A stretch of 64,000 bases of DNA from Acrocarpospora macrocephala (GCF_009687865.1 NZ_BLAE01000014.1:35213-99212); one strand, 5' to 3'. Positions 52,760 through 63,940 are shown, counted from the first letter of the stretch. Translations and numbers: made by a program. The notes: generated by a model from the letters alone, not told the origin.

Positions 52760-53589
52760 CGGGCGCTCCAGCCGCCGTCGAGGGGGATGGAGACGCCGGT
52801 GATGAACGAGCCCTGGGGGGAGCAGAGGTAGGCGACCATCTCGGCGACCTCCTCGGGCTCGATCAAGCGCTTGATCGCGGCGGGCTGGAGCATGATCTGC
52901 TCGACGACCTCGGCCGGGTCGATGCCGTGGCTCTCGGCCTGGGCGGCGATCTGGGCCTCCACCAGGGGCGTACGCACATAGGCCGGGCTCACGCAGGTGG
53001 AGGTCACGCCGAAGGACGCCCCTTCCAGGGCGATCACCTTGGACAGCCCTTCGAGCGCATGCTTCGCCGTCACGTACGCGGATTTATACGGCGAGGCCCG
53101 CAGGCCGTGCACCGACGAGATGTTGACCACCCGGCCCCAGCCCTGCTCCTTCATGTACGGCAACGCCGCCCGGACCAGCTGGAACGGCGCCTCCACCATG
53201 ACCTTGAGGATCCGGGCGAACACCTCGAGCGGGAACTCCTCGATCGGCGCGACATGCTGGAACCCCGCGTTGTTCACGATGATGTCCGGAAATATCCGGA
53301 CCTCGTCGGGGGGCGACGGCGCCGTCCAGTCCGCGCTCTCCTGGGCGTACGGGCTGCGCGCGACCTGATCGCGGATCGCCGCCATGAACCCGGGATCCGA
53401 CAAATCCACGGTCACCGGAGTCCCACCCAGCTCGGCCGCCACCTTCTCGGCCGACTCGGCGTGCAGATCCACGACCACGACATGCGCCCCCGCCGCCGCC
53501 AGCCGCCGCGCACACGCCCGCCCGATGCCACTGCCCGCACCGGTGACCAGTGCGGTACGTCCCGCTAGATCCCCGTTCATACTCGTCAT
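52756..53589 (-). CDS. 3-hydroxybutyrate dehydrogenase-like SDR
   Basis: A 277-residue short-chain dehydrogenase. Cofactor motif TALVTGAGSGIGRACA with an acidic VVDLH strand favours NAD. NNAGFQHVAPIEEFP, the catalytic Ser in VVNISSVHGL and YVTAKHALEGLSK are complete. FQHVAPIEEFP and KSAYVTAKH match D-beta-hydroxybutyrate dehydrogenases, which interconvert acetoacetate and 3-hydroxybutyrate in ketone-body or PHB metabolism. An insert of about 20 residues after DPGFMAAIRDQVARS is seen in some members. Start ATG 53589; ATG 53580 is equally possible. Confidence 0.85.
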   Translation of the reverse strand: MTSMNGDLAGRTALVTGAGSGIGRACARRLAAAGAHVVVVDLHAESAEKVAAELGGTPVTVDLSDPGFMAAIRDQVARSPYAQESADWTAPSPPDEVRIFPDIIVNNAGFQHVAPIEEFPLEVFARILKVMVEAPFQLVRAALPYMKEQGWGRVVNISSVHGLRASPYKSAYVTAKHALEGLSKVIALEGASFGVTSTCVSPAYVRTPLVEAQIAAQAESHGIDPAEVVEQIMLQPAAIKRLIEPEEVAEMVAYLCSPQGSFITGVSIPLDGGWSAR

Positions 53590-53603
53590 GCTCGCAGAAT
53601 CTA

Positions 53604-53624
53604 GGCGGCGTTCCGGAGGCCGCC
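53604..53624 (-). terminator. Weak stem-loop after fumC
   Basis: GGCGGC and GCCGCC pair around a 9-base loop between the fumC stop (53657) and the SDR start (53589). The position fits termination of fumC transcripts; no U-tract is present. Confidence 0.35.
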
Positions 53625-53656
53625 CATGGGGTTGGCCGACATACTCCCGTATCGCA

Positions 53657-55045
53657 CTATGTGGATGGATAAGTCATCGACAGGACGTCCAGGGCCTGGT
53701 CCAGCTGGGCTTCGGTGAGAGCGCCGCCGGCCACGTGGCCGCGTTCGATGACGACCTGGCGGATGGTCTTGCGCTCGGCCAGGGCCTGTTTGGCGATCTT
53801 CGCGGCCTCCTCGTAGCCGAGGTAGCGGTTGAGGGGGGTGACGATCGCGGGGGAGGATTCCGCGTACTCCCGGAGGCGTTCGGCGTTGGCCGTGATGCCG
53901 GCGACGCAGCGGTCGGCGAGCAGGCGGGAGACGCTGGCCAATAGGCGGATCGACTCCAGGACGTTGCGGGCGATCACCGGGAGCATCACGTTGAGCTCGA
54001 ACGCGCCGGACGCGCCGGCCAGGGTGACCGTGGTGTCGTTGCCGATCACCTGGGCGGCGACCATGGTGACGGCCTCGGGGATGACCGGGTTGACCTTGCC
54101 CGGCATGATCGACGAGCCGGGTTGCAGGTCGGGCAGGCTGATCTCGGCCAGCCCGGCGCGCGGCCCCGAGCCCATCCAGCGCAGATCGTTGGCGATCTTC
54201 ATGAGCGACACCGCGACGACCTTCAGCGCGCCGGAGAGCTCGACCAGCCCGTCCTGCGAACCCTGCGCCTCGAAGTGGTTCCCGGCCTCGGTGAACGGCA
54301 GGCCGGTGGCCCCGGCGAGTTCGGCGATGACCTTTCCGGCCCAGGCCCGGTCGGGGGTGTTGATCCCGGTTCCGACCGCCGTGCCGCCGAGCGGGAGTTC
54401 GGCCACCCGGGGGATCGTGCCCAGCACGCGGTCGATGCCGTGCTCGATCTGCGACGCGTAGCCGCCGAACTCCTGGCCGAGTGTGACCGGGGTCGCGTCC
54501 ATCAGGTGAGTGCGGCCGGATTTGACCACATCGGCGAATTCTGTGGACTTGGCGACTAGGGCGGTCGCCAGATGCTCCAGGGCGGGCGTGAGATCGTCTG
54601 TGAGGGCTTGGACGGCTGCTATGTGAATGGAGCTCGGGAAGACGTCGTTGGAGGACTGTGCGGCGTTAACGTGGTCGTTGGGGTGGACCGGGCGGCCCAG
54701 CCGTTCCTCGGCCAGGGTGGCGATCACCTCATTGGCGTTCATGTTGGACGAGGTGCCGGAACCGGTCTGGAACACATCCACGGGGAAGTGATCGTGCCAC
54801 TGGCCTTCGGCCACCTCGTTTGCGGCCTCCCGGATCGCCTCTGCCATGTCTTGGTCGAGCAGGCCGTACTCGGAATTGACCGTGGCGCACGCGGCCTTGA
54901 TGCGGCCTAGCGCCGCGATATGGACGGGTTCGAGACCCCGGCCGGAGATCGGGAAATTCTCCACCGCGCGCTGGGTCTGGGCCCGCCATTTGGCCTCGGA
55001 GGGCACCCGTACCTCGCCCATGGAGTCATGTTCGATCCGCGTCAT
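53657..55045 (-). CDS. fumC: Class II fumarate hydratase
   Basis: Iron-independent fumarase interconverting fumarate and malate in the TCA cycle. The 462-residue protein has the superfamily signature [31 protein letters not shown], the substrate loop [18 protein letters not shown] and the catalytic His region [15 protein letters not shown]. tuberculosis encodes fumC near phoH2 in the same block. A class I fumarase lies 3.5 kb away, so this organism has both types. Confidence 0.95.
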   Translation of the reverse strand: MTRIEHDSMGEVRVPSEAKWRAQTQRAVENFPISGRGLEPVHIAALGRIKAACATVNSEYGLLDQDMAEAIREAANEVAEGQWHDHFPVDVFQTGSGTSSNMNANEVIATLAEERLGRPVHPNDHVNAAQSSNDVFPSSIHIAAVQALTDDLTPALEHLATALVAKSTEFADVVKSGRTHLMDATPVTLGQEFGGYASQIEHGIDRVLGTIPRVAELPLGGTAVGTGINTPDRAWAGKVIAELAGATGLPFTEAGNHFEAQGSQDGLVELSGALKVVAVSLMKIANDLRWMGSGPRAGLAEISLPDLQPGSSIMPGKVNPVIPEAVTMVAAQVIGNDTTVTLAGASGAFELNVMLPVIARNVLESIRLLASVSRLLADRCVAGITANAERLREYAESSPAIVTPLNRYLGYEEAAKIAKQALAERKTIRQVVIERGHVAGGALTEAQLDQALDVLSMTYPST

Positions 55046-55055
55046 GACTCCAGTA

Positions 55056-57290
55056 TCAAGAACCTCCGGACGGCCTCTCCAAAGTGGGGGCGAAGGAGGC
55101 GAAGACCGCGTCCCGCTCGGGGGCGGACTTCTCCCATTCGGATTCGAGGGCCTGCCAGGAGATCGCGTACGTGGCTCCGCCGGGCACGGACACCCAGCGG
55201 CACAACACCCGGACGGTCTTGCCGCCGTCCTCGTAGGTGAACTCCCAGTCGGCGGTGTCGGTGCCGGAATACGGGCTCGGCTGGACCGGGGCGATCCTGA
55301 TCAGCTGGTAGCCGGGATACTGACCGTCCTGCTCGCCCGCCGCCTCGACCGCCTGGATGGCCTCGACCAGGTCGGCCGGACGCTCGGGGACGACCTCCAC
55401 GCGCATCCGGTTCAGGCCCTTGCCGAACGTGATGCCGTCCTCGTCACCCTTGGGCTCGGCGAAGCGGCTCGGGTAGTCGACGGTGAAGCCGTTGGAGTCC
55501 TCGTGATGCTTCAGGGCGGGGTCGGGATCGGCCGCCGAACTGCTGGGGGCGCCCTCCTCCGAACCGCTGGTCGTCCGTGCCGGGCGCTTCAGCTGGGTGG
55601 CGTCGTCGGCGCTCGCGCCGAGCGCGTTCATCGCGAACACCGCGATCGCGGCGGCCGCGATCACGGCCAGCGCGATCGCAATGATCAGCGCCGTCTTGCG
55701 GCCGTTGCGTCCCTTCTTGGCCGGAGGCCTGCCCTGCTGGGACTGCATAGCGAACAGGTCGGTGCCAAGGCCCTGCTGCGGCGGGGTCAGTCCCGCCGGG
55801 ATGGGTACGGCCCGCGTCGCCGAATCCGGGCCGATCCCCAGCGGAGCCACCATCGGCGGCACCTGCGGCACCTCGCCCTGCGGATAACCCTGCTGCGGGT
55901 ATTGCGGCTGCTGTTGCGGTACGGGCGGGGGCTGGCCGTACATGGGCATGGCCGGCGGACCCGGCTGGTACTCCGGCGGCGGAGCGTAGCCCGGGGACGG
56001 ATGGGCGAAGGGCGGAGGGGCGGGCTGGTTCTGGAGAGGCGCGGGGCCCGGCGGCGGAGGCGGAGGCTGCTGCGGGCGCTGCGGAGCGCCGGGCAGCGGG
56101 AGCGAGCTCGGGGTGGCGTCGTTGTCGGGCGGGAAGACGCGCTTGCCCGGCAGCCGTCCCCCGACCGTCGTGTCCTCGGCGGACGACTTCTTGACGACGG
56201 TCGGCGTGTCGGCGGCGGGCATTTCCGCCACTTCCGGAAGGAGCGCTCCGCCAGGCGAACGGGCGATCACGACCGTGCGATCAGTTTCGTCCGACCCCGC
56301 ACCCGGCACCGGCGCGGGTGGCGGCGGTGGTGGCGTGGGCGGTGGGCTCGCGGGCCGAGGCGCCTGCGGCGGTGGCATGGGCGGCGGGCTCGCGGGCCGG
56401 GAGGCCTGGGGCGGAGGCGGGGGAGCCGCGGGCCGCATCGGCGGAGCGACGGGCTCGCCCGGCAGGCGGACCGACGTCGGGGTGTCGGCGATCGTGCGCA
56501 GCATCACCGCCGCTCGGTCCGGGGTCAGCCGGAGCGTGTAGTCCTTCTCCAGCAGGCCCTCCAGCACCGGCCGCAGCGGCCCGGCATGCGTGGGCGGGTC
56601 GCAGCTCTCGGTCATCAGCGCGGTGAGCGTCTCGGCGACCGACCGCCGCTCGTACGCGGGACGGCCCTCCACCGCGTAGTACAGCGTCGCGCCCAGCGCC
56701 CACAGGTCGGACTCCGGCCCGGTGTGATCGCCCCTGGCGCGTTCCGGTGCCGTGTAACCGGGCGAACCGATCACCATCCCGGTCTGGGTGAGCGCGCTGT
56801 CGCCGATCGACTTGGCGATGCCGAAGTCGGTGAGCACCACCCGGCCGGTATCGGTGAGGATCACATTGCTGGGCTTGACGTCCCGGTGCAGGATGCCCTG
56901 GGCGTGCGCGGCCCGCAGCGCGCCGAGCAGATCGTGGCCGATCTCGGCCACCAGCCGGAGCGGCAGCGGCCCCTCCGCCTCGATGACCCCCTCCAGCGAG
57001 CGCCCCTCGACCAGCTCCATGATGATCCACGGCACGCCCTCGAACTCGATCGCGTCGTAGATCGTGGCCACCGAGGGATGGCGCACCCTGGCCGCGGTGC
57101 GGCCCTCACGGATCATGCGTTCTCGCAGCTCGTGGCGTTGCTCGGCGGTCAGACCCGAATCCTGCCTGATCTCCTTGACCGCGACGTCGCGCCCGAGCGA
57201 GCGATCGACGGCACGCCAGACGGTGCCCATGGTCCCGCGACCAAGGGGTGTGATCAACTCGTAGCGCTCAGCGAGCAGCCTGCTCTGCAT
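55056..57290 (-). CDS. Transmembrane Ser/Thr protein kinase with extracytoplasmic domain
   Basis: Hanks-type kinase, 744 residues. The glycine loop is [12 protein letters not shown]39 in VAVKEI, catalytic D137 in [11 protein letters not shown] at 155-157, and an activation loop [17 protein letters not shown] Pro-rich linker (about 275-530) leads to one span ([22 protein letters not shown]) near residue 550. The extracytoplasmic domain of about 170 residues has [14 protein letters not shown] and [18 protein letters not shown] and no PASTA repeats; it may bind a ligand. It lies 10 bp downstream side of fumC and beside a second kinase gene. Substrates unknown. Confidence 0.93.
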   Translation of the reverse strand: MQSRLLAERYELITPLGRGTMGTVWRAVDRSLGRDVAVKEIRQDSGLTAEQRHELRERMIREGRTAARVRHPSVATIYDAIEFEGVPWIIMELVEGRSLEGVIEAEGPLPLRLVAEIGHDLLGALRAAHAQGILHRDVKPSNVILTDTGRVVLTDFGIAKSIGDSALTQTGMVIGSPGYTAPERARGDHTGPESDLWALGATLYYAVEGRPAYERRSVAETLTALMTESCDPPTHAGPLRPVLEGLLEKDYTLRLTPDRAAVMLRTIADTPTSVRLPGEPVAPPMRPAAPPPPPQASRPASPPPMPPPQAPRPASPPPTPPPPPPAPVPGAGSDETDRTVVIARSPGGALLPEVAEMPAADTPTVVKKSSAEDTTVGGRLPGKRVFPPDNDATPSSLPLPGAPQRPQQPPPPPPGPAPLQNQPAPPPFAHPSPGYAPPPEYQPGPPAMPMYGQPPPVPQQQPQYPQQGYPQGEVPQVPPMVAPLGIGPDSATRAVPIPAGLTPPQQGLGTDLFAMQSQQGRPPAKKGRNGRKTALIIAIALAVIAAAAIAVFAMNALGASADDATQLKRPARTTSGSEEGAPSSSAADPDPALKHHEDSNGFTVDYPSRFAEPKGDEDGITFGKGLNRMRVEVVPERPADLVEAIQAVEAAGEQDGQYPGYQLIRIAPVQPSPYSGTDTADWEFTYEDGGKTVRVLCRWVSVPGGATYAISWQALESEWEKSAPERDAVFASFAPTLERPSGGS

Positions 57291-57346
57291 GAGTAGAAAG
57301 ATAGCGATTCTTCCTTGAGTATCGCTTTCTGATCACTTGCGAATTT

Positions 57347-58513
57347 TCAGCGGCCAAGCCGCCGGGGCCAGAACCGGCGGGGAAGCACCATCTTCAGGAA
57401 GTTGGAAAGGGCTCGCGAGAAAGGGCTCGGAGTCACCTCGTACTCCGCCGGTTTGCGGTGCACGCCCTCGCTCGGGCGGCGGCGCTGGGCGGGCACCGGC
57501 ACGGCGGCGATCTCGCCGGTGTGCGGTTCGCGTGGGTAGACCGGCAGAGGAGACGGGCGCGGCGCGGGCCGGGGCAGCGGGCGCGCCTCGGCGCGGTGCT
57601 GCCCGCGATGTGGTGGTTTGCGGGTCGCCGACGGGAACACCGGCGGCGCGGACGGGCGAGGCGTGCGATGCGGGGTGATCGGCTCCTCGGCGGAGCCGCC
57701 CGCGGCCACCCGGGCCAGCATGAGGGCGGCCCGGACCGCGTCGAGGCGCGCCTCCGGGTCGATCTGCAGCAGCCCGCGCAGCACCGGGGCCAGCGGCCCT
57801 GCGCGCTCCATCGGGATCGGCGCGCCGCTGGTCAGGGCGGCCAGCGCGGCGGCAGCCGTACGGCGGCCGTGCAGGCCCCGGCCCTCGACGGCGGTGTACA
57901 GGGTGGCGCCGAGCGACCACAGGTCGGCGGCCGGGCTGGCCTTGTCGCCCAGCACCCGCTCCGGCGCGATGTATCCGGCCGAGCCGAGCACGATCCCGGC
58001 CTGGGTGATTGAGACGTCGCCCTCCAGCGCGGCCAGACCGAAGTCGGTCAGCACCGCCCGGTCCTCGGTGACCAGCACGTTGCTGGGCTTGACGTCCCGG
58101 TGCAGGATGCCCTTGGCGTGCACGGCGCGCAGCGCGCCCAGCACCTGGCGGCCGATCTCGGCCACCCGCTGCGGGTTCTGCGGGCCGCTGTTCTTGACCA
58201 GCTCCTCCAGGGACTCGGCCTTGAGTAACTCCATCACGATCCAGGGCCGGTCGTCCTCGGTGATGACGTCGAAGACCGTGATGACGGAGGGGTGGGCCAC
58301 CATGGCGGTCGCCCGGCCCTCCCGTTCGGTCCTGGCGCACAGTTCGGCGCGCAGATCCTCGTCCAGGACCAGCGGCAGCCGCACCTCCTTGACCGCGACA
58401 TCACGGTCAAGAAGCTCATCGCGGGCACGCCAGACGGTCCCCATGCCGCCGCGTCCCACCGGCTGGAGCAGCCGGTAACGCGCGGCTAACTGGTATCCGG
58501 ACGGCGCGCGCAT
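57347..58513 (-). CDS. Cytosolic Ser/Thr protein kinase
   Basis: Hanks-type kinase, 388 residues from ATG 58513. The glycine loop is PVGRGGMGTVW, K42 in VAVKEV, D140 in [11 protein letters not shown] at 157-159 and the activation loop TQAGIVLGSAGYIAPE. The kinase domain ends near residue 270; the rest is Pro/Arg-rich (PRPSAPPVFPSATRKPP) without a transmembrane segment. ATG 58531 or 58555 would extend the N-terminus. Its kinase domain resembles the neighbour at 55056, suggesting an old tandem duplication in which only one copy has a membrane anchor. Confidence 0.9.
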   Translation of the reverse strand: MRAPSGYQLAARYRLLQPVGRGGMGTVWRARDELLDRDVAVKEVRLPLVLDEDLRAELCARTEREGRATAMVAHPSVITVFDVITEDDRPWIVMELLKAESLEELVKNSGPQNPQRVAEIGRQVLGALRAVHAKGILHRDVKPSNVLVTEDRAVLTDFGLAALEGDVSITQAGIVLGSAGYIAPERVLGDKASPAADLWSLGATLYTAVEGRGLHGRRTAAAALAALTSGAPIPMERAGPLAPVLRGLLQIDPEARLDAVRAALMLARVAAGGSAEEPITPHRTPRPSAPPVFPSATRKPPHRGQHRAEARPLPRPAPRPSPLPVYPREPHTGEIAAVPVPAQRRRPSEGVHRKPAEYEVTPSPFSRALSNFLKMVLPRRFWPRRLGR

Positions 58514-58606
58514 GGGTGGCAGCTTACCCATTTCGGTACACGTGCCTGTAGACACCTGGCCGAATAGTTGTCGAGATCTTCTGTCAAATCCGGTCAGGAC
58601 GGTCGT

Positions 58607-60247
58607 TCAACGCCTGCCGATGGTCAACACCGGGCCTGTGGTGTCCTGGAAGAAGTCCTCACCCTTGTCGTCCACGACGATGAAGGCGGGGAAGTCGACG
58701 ACCTCGATCCGCCAGACCGCCTCCATCCCAAGTTCCGGATATTCCAGGACTTCGACCTTCTTGATGCAGTCCTGCGCGAGGCGGGCGGCCGGGCCGCCGA
58801 TCGAACCCAGGTAGAAGCCGCCGAACTTCTGGCACGCCTCGGTGACCTGCTTGGAGCGGTTGCCCTTGGCCAGCATGACCATCGATCCCCCGGCCGCCTG
58901 GAAGCGCTCCACGTAGGAGTCCATCCGGCCGGCGGTGGTGGGGCCGAAGGAGCCGGAGGCGTACCCTTCGGGGGTTTTGGCGGGTCCGGCGTAGTAGACG
59001 GCGTGATCCTTGAGGTACTGCGGCATCTCGCCGCCCGCGTCCAGCAGGTCGGCGATCTTGGCGTGCGCGATGTCGCGGGCCACGACCAGCGGGCCGGTCA
59101 GGCTGAGGCGGGTCTTGACTGGGTACTTGGTGAGCTCGGCTCGGATTTCGGACATGGGTCGGTTGAGATTGATGCTGACCACGTCGTCGGAGAGGTGCTC
59201 GTCGGTGGTATCGGGCAGGAAACGCGCCGGGTCGGTCTCCAGCTGCTCCAAGAACACGCCCGCCGGGGTGATCTTCGCCAGGGCCTGGCGGTCGGCGGAG
59301 CAGGAGACCGCGATCGCCACCGGGCAGGACGCGCCGTGCCGGGGCAGGCGGATCACCCGGACGTCGTGGCAGAAGTACTTGCCGCCGAACTGGGCGCCGA
59401 TGCCGAGCTTCTGGGTGAGCTCGAAGACCTTCTTCTCCATCTCCAGGTCGCGGAAGCCGTGCCCGGCCGGGGATCCTTCGGTGGGGATGCTGTCCAGGTA
59501 GCGGGCGCTCGCGTACTTCGCGGTCTTCAGCGCGTGCTCGGCGCTGGTGCCGCCGACCACGACCGCCAGGTGGTACGGCGGGCACGCGGCCGTGCCGAGC
59601 GAGCGGATCTTCTCCTCCAGGAACTGGAGCATGCGCTTCTCGTTGAGGACGGCCTTGGTCTCCTGGTAGAGGAAGGACTTGTTGGCGGAGCCGCCGCCCT
59701 TGGCCATGAACAGGAGTTTGTAGGTGTCGTCGCCCTCGGCGTACAACTCGATCTGGGCGGGGAGGTTGGAGCCGGTGTTCTTCTCCTCCCACATGGTCAG
59801 CGGGGCCATCTGGGAGTAGCGCAGGTTGAGCTTGGTGTAGGCGTCGTAGACGCCGCGCGAGATGTGCTCGGCGTCGCGGCCGTCGGTGAGCACGTGGCGG
59901 CCGCGTTTGCCCATGACGATCGCGGTGCCGGTGTCCTGGCACATGGGGAGCACGCCGCCGGCCGAGATGGAGGCGTTCTTGAGCAGGTCAAGCGCGACGA
60001 AACGGTCGTTGCCGCTCGATTCGGGGTCTTCGATGATCTTGCGGAGCTGGGCGAGGTGGGACGCCCGGAGGTAATGGGAAATATCGTGAATCGCGGTTTC
60101 GGTGAGCAGCCGGAGCGCCTCCGGGTCGACCTCCAGGAACCGGCGCCCCGCCCCCTCGACGACCCGCACCCCCTCTGCGGTGATCAGACGGTATTCGGTC
60201 TCGTCCGCGCCCAGCGGCAGCAGGTCGGTATAGTCGAACTCGGGCAT
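58607..60247 (-). CDS. fumA: Class I fumarate hydratase (4Fe-4S)
   Basis: Iron-sulfur fumarase, 546 residues, oxygen-sensitive, with the alpha/beta halves fused in one chain. The cluster Cys is in [17 protein letters not shown], with further candidates in [15 protein letters not shown] and [11 protein letters not shown]-side residues. [14 protein letters not shown] and GLRLPRH-like [21 protein letters not shown] (in pieces) mark the family. ATG 60247 has AAGGA 2 bases and GGAGG 15 bases upstream; ATG 60277 would add 10 residues. Presence with a class II enzyme suggests use under different iron or oxygen conditions. Confidence 0.92.
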   Translation of the reverse strand: MPEFDYTDLLPLGADETEYRLITAEGVRVVEGAGRRFLEVDPEALRLLTETAIHDISHYLRASHLAQLRKIIEDPESSGNDRFVALDLLKNASISAGGVLPMCQDTGTAIVMGKRGRHVLTDGRDAEHISRGVYDAYTKLNLRYSQMAPLTMWEEKNTGSNLPAQIELYAEGDDTYKLLFMAKGGGSANKSFLYQETKAVLNEKRMLQFLEEKIRSLGTAACPPYHLAVVVGGTSAEHALKTAKYASARYLDSIPTEGSPAGHGFRDLEMEKKVFELTQKLGIGAQFGGKYFCHDVRVIRLPRHGASCPVAIAVSCSADRQALAKITPAGVFLEQLETDPARFLPDTTDEHLSDDVVSINLNRPMSEIRAELTKYPVKTRLSLTGPLVVARDIAHAKIADLLDAGGEMPQYLKDHAVYYAGPAKTPEGYASGSFGPTTAGRMDSYVERFQAAGGSMVMLAKGNRSKQVTEACQKFGGFYLGSIGGPAARLAQDCIKKVEVLEYPELGMEAVWRIEVVDFPAFIVVDDKGEDFFQDTTGPVLTIGRR

Positions 60248-60284
60248 CGTCCTTGATCCTCCGTGCGGGGTGTCCACTCGCCGT

Positions 60285-61211
60285 TCACTGTACGACGCCT
60301 CGCTCCGGCCGCAGGCCGAGGAGTATCCCGACGATCACGAGGGCCGCTCCCGCGAGGTCCGCGACGGACGGCACGCCAAGGCCGAGTACGACTCCCGTGC
60401 CGATCGCGCCAACCGGGATCATCCCGGCGAACAATCCCGCCTTTCCCGGGCCGAGCCGGGGCAACGCGCTGTACCAGAGGAAGAACGCGACCGTTGTCAC
60501 GATGAGTGCCAGATATCCCAGTCCGAGCGCTTCCGCGAGCGTCGGAACTCGCAGGATCCCCGTCCCGTCGAAGACCACCCCGAGCACGAGCAGCGACGGC
60601 ACGGCCAGCGCCGCCGAATACGCCGACACCCTGATCGCCCCCAACTTCGGCAACAGCGGCAACGCCAGCAACGAGAAGCACACCTCACAGGCGAGCGCGC
60701 CCAACGCCCACAGCAGCGCGGCCGGGGTCCCCGATCCAAGCCCGGTCGCGAGCGTGGCCCCCGCCACCACCACGGCGGCGGCGATCAGGATCCGCCTGGA
60801 CGGCGGCGTCGGCTTGGCCCGGCTCAGCATGGCCGGGATCGGCGCACACAAGGCCAGTGCCAGCGGCACGGTCCCAAGAACGGTCCCGACCAGGGCAGGA
60901 CCCGCATGCCGAGCTGACTCGATCACGCAAATATTGAAGATCACAAGCCCGGTGAGCGAGAGCAACACAAGCAGCACCCGATCCCGCGAAGTCAACCGCT
61001 CAGCCCGGAACCGCCTTGCGTCCATGGCCTGAGCCACCACGAACAGGACCACGGCGGCGACCGCGTAGCGGACGGCCTGGCCGCCGTAGAGCGGGTAGTT
61101 CTGGATCACGTCGGAGACGGCCGCGAGGGTGCCCACCATGAACATCGCGCCCGTGGCCATGGCGACGGCCTGGAGGTCTAGGGCGTGGGCTGTCTTGATA
61201 TCCGTGGTCAT
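60285..61211 (-). CDS. EamA/DMT-family transporter
   Basis: A 308-residue membrane protein with ten predicted spans in two EamA halves ([55 protein letters not shown]). The second half carries the typical end [16 protein letters not shown]. It likely exports or imports a small metabolite. It is divergent from the MocR gene at 61280, sharing a 68-bp promoter region, so that regulator probably controls it; similar MocR/EamA pairs are often vitamin-B6 or amino-acid related (inference). Confidence 0.87.
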   Translation of the reverse strand: MTTDIKTAHALDLQAVAMATGAMFMVGTLAAVSDVIQNYPLYGGQAVRYAVAAVVLFVVAQAMDARRFRAERLTSRDRVLLVLLSLTGLVIFNICVIESARHAGPALVGTVLGTVPLALALCAPIPAMLSRAKPTPPSRRILIAAAVVVAGATLATGLGSGTPAALLWALGALACEVCFSLLALPLLPKLGAIRVSAYSAALAVPSLLVLGVVFDGTGILRVPTLAEALGLGYLALIVTTVAFFLWYSALPRLGPGKAGLFAGMIPVGAIGTGVVLGLGVPSVADLAGAALVIVGILLGLRPERGVVQ

Positions 61212-61279
61212 GTCGCACGATGCTAGGGATGTAATGGTTCTCGCTAGGAGTCCAATTATGTGCGGGAATTGAGGACCAA
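61212..61279. promoter_or_regulatory. Shared promoter of EamA and MocR genes
   Basis: 68 bp with a pair of related elements, AGTCCAATTA near 61250-61259 and GGACCAATTGG at 61273-61283, that may be MocR operator half-sites. GAGGA lies 4 bases before the TTG start of the MocR gene. Confidence 0.45.
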
Positions 61280-62653
61280 TTGGCTGATCTTCATGTGGAG
61301 ATCGATCGGGAGGCCGGGGGGATCGCGGGGCAGATCGCGCGGGAGTTGCGGGAATCGGTGCGGTGTGGGCGGCTTGATCCGGGTGCTCGGCTGCCGGCGA
61401 GCCGGGATCTGGCGAGGGATCTCGGGGTTTCGCGGGGGGTGGTGGTCGAGGCGTACGAGCAGTTGGTCGCGGAGGGGTTTCTGGAGTCGCGGATCGGGGC
61501 TGGGACGCGGGTGGCGGTGACGGCGGGGCGTTCCGAGCGGGAGCCTTCGGTCATTCCGCCGGAGGCGTCCTTTGCGCATCGGCCGACATCTCCGGATTTG
61601 GGGGCGTTTCCGCGGCGGGCCTGGTCGGCAGCGTTGCGGCAGGTGCTGGCCACGTTGCCGAACGATGGGCTGGATTACGGGGATCCGGGTGGGGTGCTGG
61701 AGTTGCGGGTGGAACTGGCCGCCTACCTCCGGCGGGTACGCGCCGCCGACGTGACGCCCGGCGACATCGTGATCGTCACCGGGGTCGCGCAGGGGCTCAG
61801 CCTGCTGGTGACCGTGCTCGCCCAGGCGAAGGGCCGCCCGATCGTGCTGGCCACGGAATCGCCCACGAGCGCCCGCCAGGAGCCGCTGCTCAGGCGCGCC
61901 GGAGCCGACCTCGTCGGGGTGCCGGTCGACGACGAGGGCGTGGATGTGCAAGCGCTCACGCGTACCGGGGCTGAGGCCGTGCTGGTCACGCCCGCGCACC
62001 ACTACCCGACAGGCGTGGTTCTGTCCCCGCGCCGCAGGGCCGAACTCGTCGCCTGGGCCGCCGCGACCGGAGCGACGATCATGGAAGACGACTACGACGC
62101 CGAGTTCCGCTTCGACCGCGACCCCGTCGGCTGCCTGCAGGGCCTCGCCCCCGGCCACGTCGTCTTCGCGGGCAGCGTCAGCAAGGCCCTCGCCCCGGGC
62201 CTGCGCCTCGGCTGGCTCGCCGCTCCACCCGCCCTGGCCCGCGCGGTACGGCTAGCGCGCGCCGAACTCGACCTCGGCTCCCCGGTGATCGACCAGCACA
62301 CGCTCGCGCATTTCATCAGATCAGGCGGATACGAGCGACATCTCCGCCGCATGCGCCGCGAATACCGCACCCGCCGCGACGCCCTCGTCCAAGCCCTCGC
62401 CGAACACTTCCCTGACATCCGGGTTCGCGGCATCTCGGCAGGTCTGCACCTCTACGCCGAACTCGACGACCCCGCCATCTTCGCCCGCTCCGCACAGGCG
62501 CACGGCCTCGCCGCCGAAGTCGCGGGCGACGGGTTGGCGATCGGGTTCGCGCGGCTGCCGGAGCATCGGATCGCGGCAGCCGTTCGGGCTATCGCCCAGA
62601 AGGGCGGACCATGGCATGCGAGGGCCGATCAGGCGGGCTATGGCACAGGCTGA
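61280..62653 (+). CDS. MocR-family (PdxR-like) regulator with aminotransferase domain
   Basis: A 457-residue fusion. The N-terminal GntR winged helix has AGQIARELRESVRCGRLDPGARLPASRDLARDLGVSRGVVVEAYEQL (in pieces, residues about 14-62). The C-terminal fold-type I aminotransferase domain has the PLP lysine in AGSVSKALAPGLRLGW and DDYDAEFRFDRDP. It binds PLP rather than catalysing transamination. TTG 61280 is supported by GAGGA 4 bases upstream. Likely regulator of the divergent EamA transporter. Confidence 0.9.
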   Translation: MADLHVEIDREAGGIAGQIARELRESVRCGRLDPGARLPASRDLARDLGVSRGVVVEAYEQLVAEGFLESRIGAGTRVAVTAGRSEREPSVIPPEASFAHRPTSPDLGAFPRRAWSAALRQVLATLPNDGLDYGDPGGVLELRVELAAYLRRVRAADVTPGDIVIVTGVAQGLSLLVTVLAQAKGRPIVLATESPTSARQEPLLRRAGADLVGVPVDDEGVDVQALTRTGAEAVLVTPAHHYPTGVVLSPRRRAELVAWAAATGATIMEDDYDAEFRFDRDPVGCLQGLAPGHVVFAGSVSKALAPGLRLGWLAAPPALARAVRLARAELDLGSPVIDQHTLAHFIRSGGYERHLRRMRREYRTRRDALVQALAEHFPDIRVRGISAGLHLYAELDDPAIFARSAQAHGLAAEVAGDGLAIGFARLPEHRIAAAVRAIAQKGGPWHARADQAGYGTG

Positions 62654-62665
62654 TCGGGTGGGCTA

Positions 62666-63829
62666 TCAGAGGGGAGGGCTGACCGGGCGCCCATCGAACC
62701 CCCGGGCCAGGACGATGATCGCGGCGGCCAGCACCAGCGGGGCGACGAACGCGATCCGCAGGTCGGCGGCGTCCGCGATGCCGCCCACCAGGGCCGCGCC
62801 GACGATGAACCCGACGTAGTTGAACATGTTGACCCGGGCGATGGCGATTCCCGTACCCGCCGGATCCAGGCGGCCCGCCGCGGAGAAGGACTGCGGGGCG
62901 ATCACCGACAGACCCACTCCGGTGAGGGCGAAACCGGCGATCGCCAGGGACTCACTGGGAGCGGCGACGATCGCCAGGAAGCCCAGCGTGGCCACCACCG
63001 CGCCGGTCCGGACGATCGCGACCGGCCCGAATCGGCGCACCGCGACATCCCCGCCGACCCGGACCAGGAACGTCGTCGCCTGGTACGCGCCCAGCGCCCA
63101 CGGCACCAGCCACGCCTCCGACAGCATGATCTTGTCGAAGTAGACCGAGCCGAAATTGGAGATCGAAGAGTCGCCGACGTACAGGAAGGCCATCGCGAGG
63201 CAGAGCGGCAGGATCGGAGCCCACGGGAAGCGGCCGACGGCCCGGGTGGTGGATTCGACGTGTTCTTCCGCTGGGGTGCAGAGCCAGTGGGACGCGATCA
63301 GGGAGATGGCGATGCCGGGGACCATGGCGATGGTGAAGGTCGGGCCGAGCGTGAGGCCTTCGGCGGCCAGGGACGCCCAACCGGCGCCGATCACGGCGGC
63401 GGCGCTCCAGAGGGCGTGGAAGCTGGTCATCACCGGGCGGGCGTACCGGCGTTCGACCGCCGTGCCCTGCATGTTCATGCCGGCGTCGACGCCGCCGAGG
63501 CCGATTCCGAACAGGACCAGGGCGCCGATCAGGAGGGGGACGTTCGCCGCGAATCCGCACAACACCACGGCTACGCAGGCCAAGGGTTGGACCGCGCGGA
63601 GGATCTGGCGGCTGCCGTACCGGGCGGCGAGGGCACCCGCGAGCACGCTGCCGACGCCCGCGATCACGGGGACCACGAGCAGGAGCAGGGTCAGTTCGCC
63701 CTCGCTGAGGCGGTGCTTCTCCTGGAGGGCCGCGACCTGAGTGAGGAGCGTGGCGAAGGTGAGACCTTGGACGAAGAAGACGGCGAAGGTGGCGAGCCGT
63801 GCCTGCCGGTCTCGTGGGGAGGGGGCCAC
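62666..63829 (-). CDS. MFS transporter, 12 spans
   Basis: A 387-residue MFS protein (LATFAVFFVQGLTFATLLTQ span 1; GALAARYGSRQILRAV motif A region; VGGVDAGMNMQGTAVERRYARP in pieces). The GVDAGMNMQ and FGRFGxVAI-like VRRFGPVAIVRTG segments resemble the small actinobacterial YbjJ/inner-membrane-protein MFS group. It ends convergently with the MocR gene 12 bp away. Substrate unknown. Confidence 0.87.
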   Translation of the reverse strand: MAPSPRDRQARLATFAVFFVQGLTFATLLTQVAALQEKHRLSEGELTLLLLVVPVIAGVGSVLAGALAARYGSRQILRAVQPLACVAVVLCGFAANVPLLIGALVLFGIGLGGVDAGMNMQGTAVERRYARPVMTSFHALWSAAAVIGAGWASLAAEGLTLGPTFTIAMVPGIAISLIASHWLCTPAEEHVESTTRAVGRFPWAPILPLCLAMAFLYVGDSSISNFGSVYFDKIMLSEAWLVPWALGAYQATTFLVRVGGDVAVRRFGPVAIVRTGAVVATLGFLAIVAAPSESLAIAGFALTGVGLSVIAPQSFSAAGRLDPAGTGIAIARVNMFNYVGFIVGAALVGGIADAADLRIAFVAPLVLAAAIIVLARGFDGRPVSPPL

Positions 63830-63940
63830 GATGCCTCCGTTAGAACATGAGGGGCATTCAAGATTCCGTCAGGCTAGGGGTGCCGGAGACGGTGGTCAAC
63901 GGGTGTGCTAGACCTTCGGGTCAGCGCTTAGGCTCAGGAC

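Noticed and set aside
54846-57296. 816-residue open frame on the plus strand over fumC and the kinase
   Set aside because: Antisense shadow with Arg/Gly-rich composition; the minus strand has complete kinase and fumarase motifs.
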